Positions 34,782-45,248 of a stretch of 64,000 nt of DNA are shown one piece after another. The notes below the pieces were generated by a model. That model did not search any database. It was not told where the DNA came from and saw only the letters and a program-made list of their open reading frames with translations. Numbering within the stretch: position 1 is the first letter of the stretch; the number at the start of each line of letters is the position of its first letter. The position numbers and the translations under genes are program-made. The stretch comes from Entomomonas moraniae. Lineage in GTDB: Bacteria; Pseudomonadota; Gammaproteobacteria; Pseudomonadales; Pseudomonadaceae. Location of the stretch: positions 310,001 through 374,000 of the forward strand of contig NZ_CP029822.1 of assembly GCF_003991975.1 (NCBI RefSeq), read 5' to 3'.

Positions 34782-35360
34782 TTAGTGAGATTGCATACTG
34801 GTTCGCCATTTATAGAGGCCATAAACAGCCAATACTGTGTAAACCACATAAAGCAGTGCGGTCATAGGGAGATGATTACTACCATAAGTATAAACCGCCA
34901 GTGCATTAATAACCACCCAGCCGTACCAGGCTTCAAGCTTCTTACGCGCCACTAAAATTTGTGCCACTAAACTAAAGCCTGCAATGCTGGCATCTTCAAT
35001 GGGAAATGCATGGCCTTCAATTGACACCGAAAGGCAATAAATCAGCACAGTTAATGCTATACCAATAAAAAACGCAATCAAACGTTGTTTTGTATTGAGC
35101 TGGGTAACTAAAAGCTCTGGTTCATTTGCTTGTCGTTTCCAAGTCAGCCAGCCGTAGACCATTAACCCCGTAAATAAACAAGAGAGTAGTGTGCTGCCAT
35201 ATAAACCATTGTAAAAGAAAATGATTATATACAAGGCTGAGCCAATAAACCCAAATAGCCAAGTGCCTATCAGCTGACGTGAGCTTAAAATGACATAGCC
35301 TAAGCTGGCTATAATGGCGATATATTCAATAGTATCAAGAAAAGAAAGAGAGAATGGCAT
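34782..35360 (-). CDS. pnuC: Nicotinamide riboside transporter PnuC
   Basis: 192 residues from the ATG at 35360 (MPFSLSFLDTIEYIAI); the frame is open to 35471 but that would run into the PhzF start. About seven helices; key text is SSRQLIGTWLFGFIGSALYI, GLYGSTLLSCLFTGLMVYGW and WYGWVVINALAVYTYG, the W-x-x-W/aromatic riboside-binding pattern of the SWEET-like PnuC family. It imports nicotinamide riboside by facilitated diffusion, trapped by the adjoining kinase. Confidence 0.9.
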   Translation of the reverse strand: MPFSLSFLDTIEYIAIIASLGYVILSSRQLIGTWLFGFIGSALYIIIFFYNGLYGSTLLSCLFTGLMVYGWLTWKRQANEPELLVTQLNTKQRLIAFFIGIALTVLIYCLSVSIEGHAFPIEDASIAGFSLVAQILVARKKLEAWYGWVVINALAVYTYGSNHLPMTALLYVVYTVLAVYGLYKWRTSMQSH

Positions 35361-35469
35361 GGTGACTAATGTACAAAAATAAAAACAATATGCTAGCAGA
35401 AAATGATTCAAATAATAGATTATTAGAGAGTAAGATAGTCTAATAGAATAATTAAACTGAGAACAAACC

Positions 35470-36279
35470 ATGAATAAATTTCCTATGTTTCATGTTGATG
35501 CCTTTACTGATACGCTTTATAAAGGTAATCCCGCTGCTGTTGTATTGTTAGAAGATGAGTGGTTGCCTGAGTGGCAAATGCAAAAGATCGCCTTTGAAAA
35601 TAATTTATCAGAGACGGCGTTTGTCAAATCATTAGATGATGAAAGACATTTTGGTATTCGTTGGTTTACACCTACTGTAGAGGTACCTTTGTGCGGTCAT
35701 GCAACGCTGGCGAGTGCTTTTGTGCTATTTAGTATTCATAAAGATTTAAATCAGATTATCTTTGATACCATGCAAGTAGGGCAATTGATTGTGGTAAGAG
35801 GGGATGATGGCTGTTTTGTGATGGATTTTCCTAATCGTATGCCTAAAGAAACGATTGACACTATTCCTGAAGCCTTATTAAAAGGCCTAAATTTTGCCCC
35901 GCAAAAAGTGTTACGTAATGAGCAAGCCTATTTTGTAATTTATGACGATGAGCAAAAAGTGAGGGAATCTGATCCTGACCTTAAGCAGTTAATCAAGTTG
36001 ATCCCTTACTGTGTGATAGTTACTGCGCCAAGTAATTATGCTGATTATGATTTTGTATCACGTTTCTTTGCACCTGACCATGGTATAGCAGAAGACCCTG
36101 TAACGGGTTCGGCTCATGCAGGGCTTGCACCGTATTGGGCAGAGGTGTTGGGTAAAAGTAAGTTATCGGCCTATCAAGTTTCTGCACGTGGCGGTAAATT
36201 ATTTTGTGAAGTAAAAACAGAGCGCGTATTTATTGCGGGAAATGCGGTATTGTTTTCAGGCGGTTTTGTTTATGCGTAA
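35470..36279 (+). CDS. PhzF-family isomerase/epimerase-like protein
   Basis: 269 residues of the diaminopimelate-epimerase fold, PhzF/YddE subfamily. Visible signatures are FHVDAFTDTLYKGNPAAVVLL at the start, ENNLSETAFV with the catalytic acid region (E46-type), WFTPTVEVPLCGHATLAS, and FAPDHGIAEDPVTGSAHAGL. Most members have no assigned substrate and this one has no phenazine genes beside it. It is divergent from pnuC with the two starts only ~110 bases apart and precedes arsR. Confidence 0.9.
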   Translation: MNKFPMFHVDAFTDTLYKGNPAAVVLLEDEWLPEWQMQKIAFENNLSETAFVKSLDDERHFGIRWFTPTVEVPLCGHATLASAFVLFSIHKDLNQIIFDTMQVGQLIVVRGDDGCFVMDFPNRMPKETIDTIPEALLKGLNFAPQKVLRNEQAYFVIYDDEQKVRESDPDLKQLIKLIPYCVIVTAPSNYADYDFVSRFFAPDHGIAEDPVTGSAHAGLAPYWAEVLGKSKLSAYQVSARGGKLFCEVKTERVFIAGNAVLFSGGFVYA

Positions 36280-36339
36280 TGGGTGTGTTGATTTATTGGT
36301 GTGATAAGTTTATCATTTAAAGAGTTGTTGAAATATTGA

Positions 36340-36666
36340 ATGATTAAAATGAAAATACAAGATGCTGCAAAATACTTTGAATGTCTTTCTTCACCTATTC
36401 GGTTAGATGTTTTCATGCTATTAATCAGGTATGGTTCTGAAGGATTGGTTGCGGGGGATATTGCAACAGCGCTAGCATTGCCTGCCTCTAATTTGTCATT
36501 TCATCTAAAAGTATTAAATCATTGCCAGTTAGTGGCGGTTGAGCAAGAGGGGCGTTTTTTACGTTATCGTGCAAATCTTGAGTTGATGCAGCAGTTAGCC
36601 AGCTTTTTAACAGAGCAATGTTGTATCGAACAAGCTGGCCAAACGTGCTGTGCTAAAACCAAGTAA
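36340..36666 (+). CDS. arsR: ArsR-family arsenite-responsive repressor
   Basis: 108 residues with a winged-helix DNA-binding domain (KYFECLSSPIRLDVFMLLI, LALPASNLSFHLKVLNHCQLV). The classical C-V-C-D-L metal site is absent. Instead the C-terminus has C94-C95 and C103-C104 (TEQCCIEQAGQTCCAKTK), resembling the Acidithiobacillus ferrooxidans-type ArsR, which binds As(III) with C-terminal cysteines. It lies 129 bases upstream of acr3 in the same direction and probably represses both. Confidence 0.9.
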   Translation: MIKMKIQDAAKYFECLSSPIRLDVFMLLIRYGSEGLVAGDIATALALPASNLSFHLKVLNHCQLVAVEQEGRFLRYRANLELMQQLASFLTEQCCIEQAGQTCCAKTK

Positions 36667-36795
36667 TAAATGAGAGGTCATCGTGTGAATGATCTTTATT
36701 TTCGGTTAATATTTCAATAGTTGTTGTAGTAATGAATTATTAGTAAGTATGTGTTAAATATATCGTTGCTCTTAAATTTTTCGTAGAGGCTTGGG

Positions 36796-37821
36796 ATGAA
36801 AAAACTCTCTTTTTTAGACCGTTATTTAACCTTATGGATTTTTTTAGCCATGGGGTTGGGGATTGTTTTAGGCACGGTTTTTGTTAATTTACCTGAGGCT
36901 ATTAATCGTTTTACAGTAGGTTCTACTAATCTGCCGATTGCTATTGGGTTGATTGTGATGCTTTATCCCCCCTTGGCCAAAGTGCGTTATGAGGCATTAC
37001 CCGAAGTATTTAATGATAAGAAAATCTTAAGCCTATCACTTATTCAAAATTGGGTGATTGGTCCTGCGTTTATGTTTTTATTAGCCGTGATCTTTTTAAG
37101 AGATTACCCCGAGTATATGGCTGGGGTAATTTTAATTGGTTTGGCGCGCTGCATTGCGATGGTATTGGTGTGGAACCATTTGGCAGAAGGGGATAATGAC
37201 TATGTTGCTGCTTTAGTAGCGTTCAATTCGCTGTTTCAGATTTTGTTTTTTAGTGTGTTTGCATGGTTTTATTTAAGTTATTTGCCTGAGTTGTTTGGCT
37301 TGCCTGTGCAGGTGCTGGATATTGGTTTTATGGTAGTAGCTAAGGCGGTATTTATTTACTTAGGACTCCCGTTTTTAGCGGGGTTTTTAACCCGTTTTAT
37401 ATTGCGTCGTCTAAAGGGTGATGGTTGGTACGAGACTGTGTTTTTACCTAAAATTAGCCCGCTGACTTTGGTGGCGTTATTATTTACCATTGTGGCTATG
37501 TTCAGTTTAAAAGGCGGAGAGCTGATAAAGTTACCTGTGGATGCTTTACTTATTGCAACCCCCTTGGTGATTTATTTTGTGGTGATGTTTTTTGTAAGTT
37601 TTTTGATGGGTAAATTAGCGCATGAGTCTTACCCTAAAACGACGGCGATGGCCTTTACAGCGGCCAGTAATAATTTTGAGTTGGCAATTGCAGTAGCTAT
37701 TGTGGCATTTGGCTTGGCCTCACCACAGGCATTTGCTGCGGTGATTGGTCCCTTGGTTGAAGTACCCGTGTTAATTTTGTTGGTAAGCGTGGCTTTGTGG
37801 TTTAAAAAACGCTGTTTTTAG
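36796..37821 (+). CDS. acr3: ACR3-family arsenite efflux permease
   Basis: 341 residues and ten hydrophobic helices. ACR3 exports arsenite from the cytoplasm using the proton gradient. The essential cysteine is in [17 protein letters not shown] (helix 4), and [19 protein letters not shown] with the catalytic glutamate is near the C-terminus (helix 9). [14 protein letters not shown] is also family-typical. arsR is directly upstream. No arsenate reductase gene is visible, so arsenate handling must be encoded elsewhere. The C-terminus ends right after the last helix (FKKRCF). Confidence 0.93.
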   Translation: MKKLSFLDRYLTLWIFLAMGLGIVLGTVFVNLPEAINRFTVGSTNLPIAIGLIVMLYPPLAKVRYEALPEVFNDKKILSLSLIQNWVIGPAFMFLLAVIFLRDYPEYMAGVILIGLARCIAMVLVWNHLAEGDNDYVAALVAFNSLFQILFFSVFAWFYLSYLPELFGLPVQVLDIGFMVVAKAVFIYLGLPFLAGFLTRFILRRLKGDGWYETVFLPKISPLTLVALLFTIVAMFSLKGGELIKLPVDALLIATPLVIYFVVMFFVSFLMGKLAHESYPKTTAMAFTAASNNFELAIAVAIVAFGLASPQAFAAVIGPLVEVPVLILLVSVALWFKKRCF

Positions 37822-37873
37822 AACCAGTTAGCCAGACAGTATTATTTTTTAAAACGTTGTCTGGCTTTTGAGT

Positions 37874-39561
<1,688 letters not shown>

Positions 39562-39624
39562 GGGATTGCTTCTCCAAAAATACTAGCAGTTAATGCAATG
39601 ATGCTTTATTATCCACTATCTTTG

Positions 39625-39637
39625 CTCGATCATCGAG
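39625..39637. promoter_or_regulatory. CTCGATcATCGAG palindrome between amgK and lptD
   Basis: A 13-base palindrome with a single-base centre lies ~50 bases ahead of lptD in the 124-base divergent spacer, near the likely promoter zone of both operons. Candidate binding site; the regulator is unknown. Confidence 0.35.
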
Positions 39638-39685
39638 TATATATTTGCCTGATTTTAGGCGACAGGAATTTTGGATTATTTTAAG

Positions 39686-42490
39686 ATGGCAGTTAAAACT
39701 ACCGTTTTTTACAAAAAAGTACCCCTACTAGTAACAGGCAGTTTTTTATTAGTACAGCCTTTTACTTTGCTTATGGCCGCTGATGCTGATCAGTTTGCTT
39801 GTCGTGCATCCGCATCAGGAGGGTGGGACTGTTCTGCGACCGAGCGTCCAGCTAGTTTGCCACCTCGACCAACAACGTCAGTGGATCCTACGCCCGCCGT
39901 TGCAAAAGCAAAATCTAAGGACACTAAACCAAAAACACAGTTAGCTTCTGAAAATCATGGGCGTGTATTAACCTCACGTAGTGAAGATTATAGCCATCTG
40001 GATTGGGTGCCAAGAGATAAGTTAACCCCAGCTCAGCTTGCAGAAGTGGGCCCGTATTGCAGTGGTGATTATATTGAACCCCCCCGAGTAGGGATGGACG
40101 ATAAAACCCCTGTGGGTGAAGCACCAACTTATATTTCAGCCAATACGTCTCGTTATGACCAAGAAAAACAAGTGGGGACATTGGCAGGTGATGTTGTTTT
40201 ACAGCAAGGTTCTCTCCAAGTACAAGCAGACCAAGCACATTTGTATCGTTTAGAAAATGTGGGTGACTTGCAAGGTAATGTCAAGCTACGTGATGTCGGC
40301 GCCTTAATGGTGGGTGACAGTGCGGAAGTGCAACTTGGTCAAGGTGAAGCACAAGTTGATAATGCTGAGTTTGTGGTACATCAAACAGGGTATCGCGGTA
40401 ATGCACGTTATGTGAAACGCAGTGCAGATGGGTTAATTCGTTTGAAAGATGGTACGTTTACCCGTTGTGAACCTAACGATAATATGTGGACGATTCACGG
40501 TAATAATGTGGTGTTAAACCGTGAAACAGGTCGCGGTACTGCAACTAACGCTACGTTAAGGGTTAAAGATTTCCCAGTATTTTATTCTCCTTATCTTTCA
40601 TTTCCTATTGATAAGCGTCGCCAGTCAGGTTTCTTGATGCCAAGCTTTAGCTCAAGCAGTGATAATGGCTTTACGTTAGTTACTCCTTATTATTTCAATC
40701 TCGCCCCTAATTATGATTTTACGCTTTATCCTCAATTAATGACTAAACGTGGTTTATTGATGGAAGGGCAGTTCCGCTATTTAACAGAAAATAGTAACGG
40801 TTCTCTTGCTGCCGCGTATTTAAATGATAATGGCGATATCAGCGATGATCGTAAAGTGTATGGAGATACAACACGTAATCGTTGGATGTATAGTTGGCAA
40901 AACACAACAGGGATGAATTCCCGTTGGTTAGCTGAGGTGGATTATACACGTATTAGTGATCCTTTCTATTTCCAAGATTTAGATGTGAATAGTAATGGTG
41001 TTGATACACAGGCGTATGTTAATCAGATGGGTAAATTAACTTACCGTGGTGATAGCTTCACGGCAGCTGTTAATTTACACGGTTATCAAATGGCGTCTGT
41101 GACTAATGCGACACCTTACGATCGTTTACCACAACTGACTCTGACTGGTAAGTTACCTTTTACCCCTGGCGGTTTACAGTTTGGTTATGACACAGAGTTT
41201 GTCCATTTTGATCGTGACTTAAATAATAAGCTATATGACAACTCTAAGTTTGTGAGTGACCCTAGCTTACAATACATTACGTTTAGCCCTGATTTATTAG
41301 TACCTGGTTTGTTGCGTGCTAATGGTAACCGCACATATGTGGCACCTGAAATTAGCTTGCCTATGCGTGCTTCATGGGGATATATCAATCCATCAATCCA
41401 GTATATGTATACTTATTATGATCTAGATTTAGATCATAGAGGTAAATCACAAATGGCAGCAAATGGTGAGCGCTTTAGAAGCAGTGTTGACCGTGGTGTA
41501 GCTGCATATAAAGTAGATTCAGGCTTGTATTTTGATCGTAAAACCAATTGGTTTAGTAAGGGTGCGACTCAAACATTGGAACCACGCTTAATGTATCTTT
41601 ATGTACCTTATAAGAATCAGGATGATATTCCTATTTTTGATACATCCGAAGACCCTTTCAGCTATGATAATTTATTTAGAACTAACCGCTTTGCCGGTCG
41701 TGATCGGATAGGTGATACCAATCAAGTATCCTTAGGATTAACTAGTCGAATTATTGAGCCAAGCGGTTTTGAGCGTCAGCGCGTCAGTGTTGGTCAGGCT
41801 TATTACTTCCAGGATCGTAAAGTGCAAATGCCGGGTATTAATTGGCGTGATAGAGATTTATCAACCAATGATTCATCGCCTATTGCATTACAATATTTAT
41901 ACCGCTTAAATTATGATTGGCGTGTATCAGCTGACTTGAATTGGAGCCCCGAAGGGTCTAAAACAGAGTCAGGAAGTGTGATGTTGCACTATCAACCAGA
42001 AAGTAACTTGAATAAGATCTTTAATATTGGCTTCCGTTATCGTGATGACAGTATCGTGTATAACCAATGGACAGGTAAATGGCAACAGTCAGGTGATTTG
42101 ACCCGTTATTCTTATACAGGCGGTAAGCTTGTGACGGACACCGTAAAAGATTATTATAAAACAAAGCAGTTAGACACGTCTTTTATGTGGCCAATTATCC
42201 CTCGTTGGAGTTTAATTGGACGCTGGCAGTATGACTATAATCGTAACCGTACCTTAGATTCATTTGGTGGTTTTGAGTACGATAGTTGTTGCTGGCAGTT
42301 CCGTATTGTCGGTCGTTACTGGCAAAAATATGATGAAGGTATTTACAGTCGTACCAACAGTCAGTCTGATCGAGGCATTTTCTTCCAAGTCGTTTTCAAA
42401 GGGTTGGGTAATGTCTATGGTAGTGGTGTAAGTAGTTTCTTAGATAAAGGCATTGAAGGTTATAAAAAACGTGAAGATCAAAATCTCTAA
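39686..42490 (+). CDS. lptD: LPS-assembly protein LptD
   Basis: 934 residues from the ATG at 39686 (MAVKTTVFYKKVPLLVTG), which aligns with the Pseudomonas LptD start; a TTG at 39671 is possible. After the signal peptide and FACRASASGGWDCS (first disulfide cysteines) come a periplasmic jelly-roll domain (~135-300: YISANTSRYDQEKQVGTLAGD) and a 26-strand outer-membrane barrel (YSPYLSFPIDKRRQSGFLMP). The C-terminal CC pair is in YDSCCWQFRIVGRYWQ. With LptE it places LPS in the outer leaflet. surA overlaps its end by 20 bases, so the chaperone that folds LptD is co-translated with it. Confidence 0.96.
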   Translation: MAVKTTVFYKKVPLLVTGSFLLVQPFTLLMAADADQFACRASASGGWDCSATERPASLPPRPTTSVDPTPAVAKAKSKDTKPKTQLASENHGRVLTSRSEDYSHLDWVPRDKLTPAQLAEVGPYCSGDYIEPPRVGMDDKTPVGEAPTYISANTSRYDQEKQVGTLAGDVVLQQGSLQVQADQAHLYRLENVGDLQGNVKLRDVGALMVGDSAEVQLGQGEAQVDNAEFVVHQTGYRGNARYVKRSADGLIRLKDGTFTRCEPNDNMWTIHGNNVVLNRETGRGTATNATLRVKDFPVFYSPYLSFPIDKRRQSGFLMPSFSSSSDNGFTLVTPYYFNLAPNYDFTLYPQLMTKRGLLMEGQFRYLTENSNGSLAAAYLNDNGDISDDRKVYGDTTRNRWMYSWQNTTGMNSRWLAEVDYTRISDPFYFQDLDVNSNGVDTQAYVNQMGKLTYRGDSFTAAVNLHGYQMASVTNATPYDRLPQLTLTGKLPFTPGGLQFGYDTEFVHFDRDLNNKLYDNSKFVSDPSLQYITFSPDLLVPGLLRANGNRTYVAPEISLPMRASWGYINPSIQYMYTYYDLDLDHRGKSQMAANGERFRSSVDRGVAAYKVDSGLYFDRKTNWFSKGATQTLEPRLMYLYVPYKNQDDIPIFDTSEDPFSYDNLFRTNRFAGRDRIGDTNQVSLGLTSRIIEPSGFERQRVSVGQAYYFQDRKVQMPGINWRDRDLSTNDSSPIALQYLYRLNYDWRVSADLNWSPEGSKTESGSVMLHYQPESNLNKIFNIGFRYRDDSIVYNQWTGKWQQSGDLTRYSYTGGKLVTDTVKDYYKTKQLDTSFMWPIIPRWSLIGRWQYDYNRNRTLDSFGGFEYDSCCWQFRIVGRYWQKYDEGIYSRTNSQSDRGIFFQVVFKGLGNVYGSGVSSFLDKGIEGYKKREDQNL

Positions 42491-43763
42491 ATTTTGGGGC
42501 GTGGCACTTATGGCGGTTACACTTTATAGTGGTGTAACCTATGCCCAAGTAAAAAATCTTGATCGCGTTGTAGCCATCGTTGATGAAGATGTGATTATGC
42601 AAAGCCAATTAGATAATCGCGTAAAAGAAGTTACTGCAACGGTTAGTAAACGTGGTGGAGAGCTTCCCCCTCACGATGTATTAGTTAAGCAAGTGCTTGA
42701 TCGTTTGATTTTGGAGGATTTACAAGTCCAATTGGCGCGTCGTTATGGTATCCCTGCTGATGATGATGAAGTGAGTGCTGCAGTTATTGAAATTGCTAAA
42801 AATAATGGTTTAACGATTCCTCAATTCCAGATGGCATTGCGTAAAGAAGGTTTAACCATGAATGAACTGCGTACTCAAATACGCCGTGATATGTTGATCA
42901 GTCGGGTTAGACAACGAGCACTTAGTGAGAAAATTCATATCACTGATCAAGAGGTGCAAAACTTTTTGAACTCAGAAATGGGTAAGCTTCAATTATCTGA
43001 AGAGTATTATCTAGCCAGTATTTTGGTGCCAGTTCGTCAAGGAAGCTCATATGTTGACGTAAAAAAGGCAGAAGATAAAGTATTGGCTATTTATAAGCAA
43101 CTTCAAAATGGTGCAGATTTTCATCGTTTAGCTATGTCTGCCTCTGGTGGTGATAGAGCGATTGATGGTGGTGATATCGGCTGGCGTAAAGCGGCTCAAT
43201 TGCCGCCCCCTTTTGACCAAATGATTAACGGGATGAAAGTAGGTGATTTTACTCAACCTGTGAGCACTCCCGGTGGTTTGATTATTTTAAAGGTGATGGA
43301 TAAACGAGGCGGCAGTAAAGTTTTACAAGATGAAATTAGTGTCCGCCATATTTTATTAAAACCAACCCCTTTACGTAGTGAAGCAGAAACGCAAAAAGCG
43401 ATTGAGCGTCTTTCTCAGCGTCTTAGTAATGGTGAAGATTTTGCTCAATTGGCTAAGAAGTTTTCAGATGATCCTGGTTCTGCACAACGTGGTGGTAGTT
43501 TAAACTGGATTGAGCCTAATGCCTTAGTTCCTGAGTTCCGCCAAGTGATGGAATCAACACCGGTGGGTGAGATTTCTAAACCTTTCCAAAGCCGTTATGG
43601 TTGGCATATTCTACAGGTAGAAGGGCGTCGTTCAACGGATAATACGGCTGAGTATCGTAAACAACAAGCGATGAATGCGCTTTATGAGCGTAAATACGAA
43701 CAAGAGTTACCTATTTGGTTACAACAGTTACGTGATGATGCTTACGTTGAAATAAAACTGTAG
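42471..43763 (+). CDS. surA: Periplasmic chaperone and peptidyl-prolyl isomerase SurA
   Basis: 430 residues from the GTG at 42471 (MKIKISKFWGVALM), chosen because its signal peptide (cleavage after TYA) matches Pseudomonas SurA; a TTG at 42453 is the alternative. NLDRVVAIVDEDVIMQSQLD opens the N-terminal chaperone domain, followed by two parvulin domains (residues ~170-270 and ~285-385; ISVRHILLKPTPL, FSDDPGSAQRGGSLNWI, FQSRYGWHILQVEGRR). It helps fold outer-membrane proteins, LptD included. pdxA, which follows surA in Pseudomonas, is not here; a strong terminator ends the operon. Confidence 0.96.
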   Translation: MKIKISKFWGVALMAVTLYSGVTYAQVKNLDRVVAIVDEDVIMQSQLDNRVKEVTATVSKRGGELPPHDVLVKQVLDRLILEDLQVQLARRYGIPADDDEVSAAVIEIAKNNGLTIPQFQMALRKEGLTMNELRTQIRRDMLISRVRQRALSEKIHITDQEVQNFLNSEMGKLQLSEEYYLASILVPVRQGSSYVDVKKAEDKVLAIYKQLQNGADFHRLAMSASGGDRAIDGGDIGWRKAAQLPPPFDQMINGMKVGDFTQPVSTPGGLIILKVMDKRGGSKVLQDEISVRHILLKPTPLRSEAETQKAIERLSQRLSNGEDFAQLAKKFSDDPGSAQRGGSLNWIEPNALVPEFRQVMESTPVGEISKPFQSRYGWHILQVEGRRSTDNTAEYRKQQAMNALYERKYEQELPIWLQQLRDDAYVEIKL

Positions 43764-43779
43764 TTATCTTTTATGAAAA

Positions 43780-43814
43780 GCCGCGTGTAAGCTTATCTTA
43801 CACGCGGTTTTTTT
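43780..43814 (+). terminator. Rho-independent terminator of lptD-surA
   Basis: CCGCGTGTAAG (43781-43791) pairs with CTTACACGCGG (43797-43807), an 11-bp perfect stem with a 5-base loop and a 7-base T run. Confidence 0.93.
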
Positions 43815-43832
43815 ATACCTTAGGTTTTTATA

Positions 43833-45071
43833 TTATGCGGTAGTTGTTTCTTCTGAGAGTATTTGTTTAACGTACTCATTGAGTTTGAAGGGTAAATCCA
43901 CTTTATTACTGAGTTCTGTTTTGGTGGTTGTTTTAAACCATTCCAGTAAATAATGCTCAGGTGTAGGCAGTTGTTTAGCGGTAGCGTCAAAGTAGTCAAC
44001 ATAAGCAATTTCAAGGGAAGGGAGTTGTTTTTCAATAAACTGTGTGAGCTGTGTGATGTGCATAGGGGTGAGTGAGTCTACCCCTAATACTCGGCTATTA
44101 AGTATCATTGCTTTTATCATGACGGTGGCTTTGTTTTTTAAAGCATTGTACTCAGGGGTTTGTAGGTAACTTGGGTCGTCGTGTGACTCTTGAATAATCA
44201 CTAAACCAAAAATTAATAAAAAAGCAGACAAATATTTTTCAATGTAGCGATGATCTAAAATTTCTTCGTTTTGTTGTAGAGCAAAGCGATTAGATTGGTT
44301 AAGTAAGGCCATAAAGGTTTCTGTTTTTTCTTTTATTTTGGTCAGTAGTTTATTGTGTTTTTTTGGGCGACACAGGGCTTGTAATAATTTTAACTCGATG
44401 TCATTCGTAACGCGCTCAGTCAAGTTTCTATAAATATAGGGTTTATCGGCTAGATTGATATGGCTTTTTCCCTCAAACCATGTCTGTATAGCAATCGTCG
44501 GGTCATTGGCATTTTTGTTAACAAGTTGCCAATAAAGCTTAATGAGTTGTTTTATTTGCTGATAGTTATTGTTGATAAACTCAGGAATACGTTCTGTTTT
44601 CGTACCCCGAGCAACGTATATTTTTTTTAGGGTGGGTTTGGTTTGTTCAAGTAAGGTCGTGAATTGTTTACTGTCAGTGTACGCTATGTGGCCTTTGGAT
44701 TGACGAATCCCCACAATACAAAGGAAAAGGTACAAAGAAGCAATATTTAAACGGGTATTGATCTGTTGGGTATTATTATTTTGCTTTGCCAGTAGTGGCT
44801 CTTCTAGGTTCTTTTGTAAGGTCGCTTGTTGTAGCGGATCAATAAAAAGGTTCGCACGTTCGACGACTTCTTCTTTGATGCTTTTTTGGGTATGTCGCTG
44901 CGTTAGATTAAGCCAAATAAAATAACTGATCACTAGGCTAACAATGAAAATAGGTAAATTATAGGTGTCAAACCCAAAAAATAGTATCGCTTGTGGTAAT
45001 AAGTTGATAACGGCTAGTATTAAAAAAAGGTCTTTACTATAATGATGTGGCGGCATAATGTTATTTTCCAT
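43833..45071 (-). CDS. Membrane-anchored protein of unknown function
   Basis: 412 residues. I do not recognise the family. Two closely spaced N-terminal helices (residues ~12-33 and ~38-54) end in a basic segment (NLTQRHTQKSIKEE). A long soluble helical part follows, with another hydrophobic stretch around residue 275 (YLSAFLLIFGLVIIQES). There is no signal peptide cleavage site and no recognisable catalytic motif. K/Q/N/T-rich composition fits the local AT bias. It occupies the position of pdxA in the Pseudomonas surA operon but on the opposite strand, convergent with surA and divergent from dld. Confidence 0.55.
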   Translation of the reverse strand: MENNIMPPHHYSKDLFLILAVINLLPQAILFFGFDTYNLPIFIVSLVISYFIWLNLTQRHTQKSIKEEVVERANLFIDPLQQATLQKNLEEPLLAKQNNNTQQINTRLNIASLYLFLCIVGIRQSKGHIAYTDSKQFTTLLEQTKPTLKKIYVARGTKTERIPEFINNNYQQIKQLIKLYWQLVNKNANDPTIAIQTWFEGKSHINLADKPYIYRNLTERVTNDIELKLLQALCRPKKHNKLLTKIKEKTETFMALLNQSNRFALQQNEEILDHRYIEKYLSAFLLIFGLVIIQESHDDPSYLQTPEYNALKNKATVMIKAMILNSRVLGVDSLTPMHITQLTQFIEKQLPSLEIAYVDYFDATAKQLPTPEHYLLEWFKTTTKTELSNKVDLPFKLNEYVKQILSEETTTA

Positions 45072-45122
45072 AATGAAATGGGGATTTCCTAAGATTTTGT
45101 CTATCTTTATAGTCGCTTGTCA

Positions 45123-45138
45123 TCATAGCAAGCTATGA
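45123..45138. promoter_or_regulatory. 16-bp palindrome upstream of dld
   Basis: TCATAGC-AA-GCTATGA is a perfect 7+7 palindrome ~110 bases ahead of the dld GTG, in the divergent spacer. Its size and symmetry suit a dimeric regulator, for example a GntR-type lactate regulator, but none is encoded nearby. Confidence 0.4.
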
Positions 45139-45248
45139 GGTGCTAAACTAGGAAAAGTTTAATAAATCGTAATATAAGATAGTCATCAACAACATAATAT
45201 TTGTTTTATAAAAATAAACCTGATTTGATAATAAGCGAGTATAGAACC

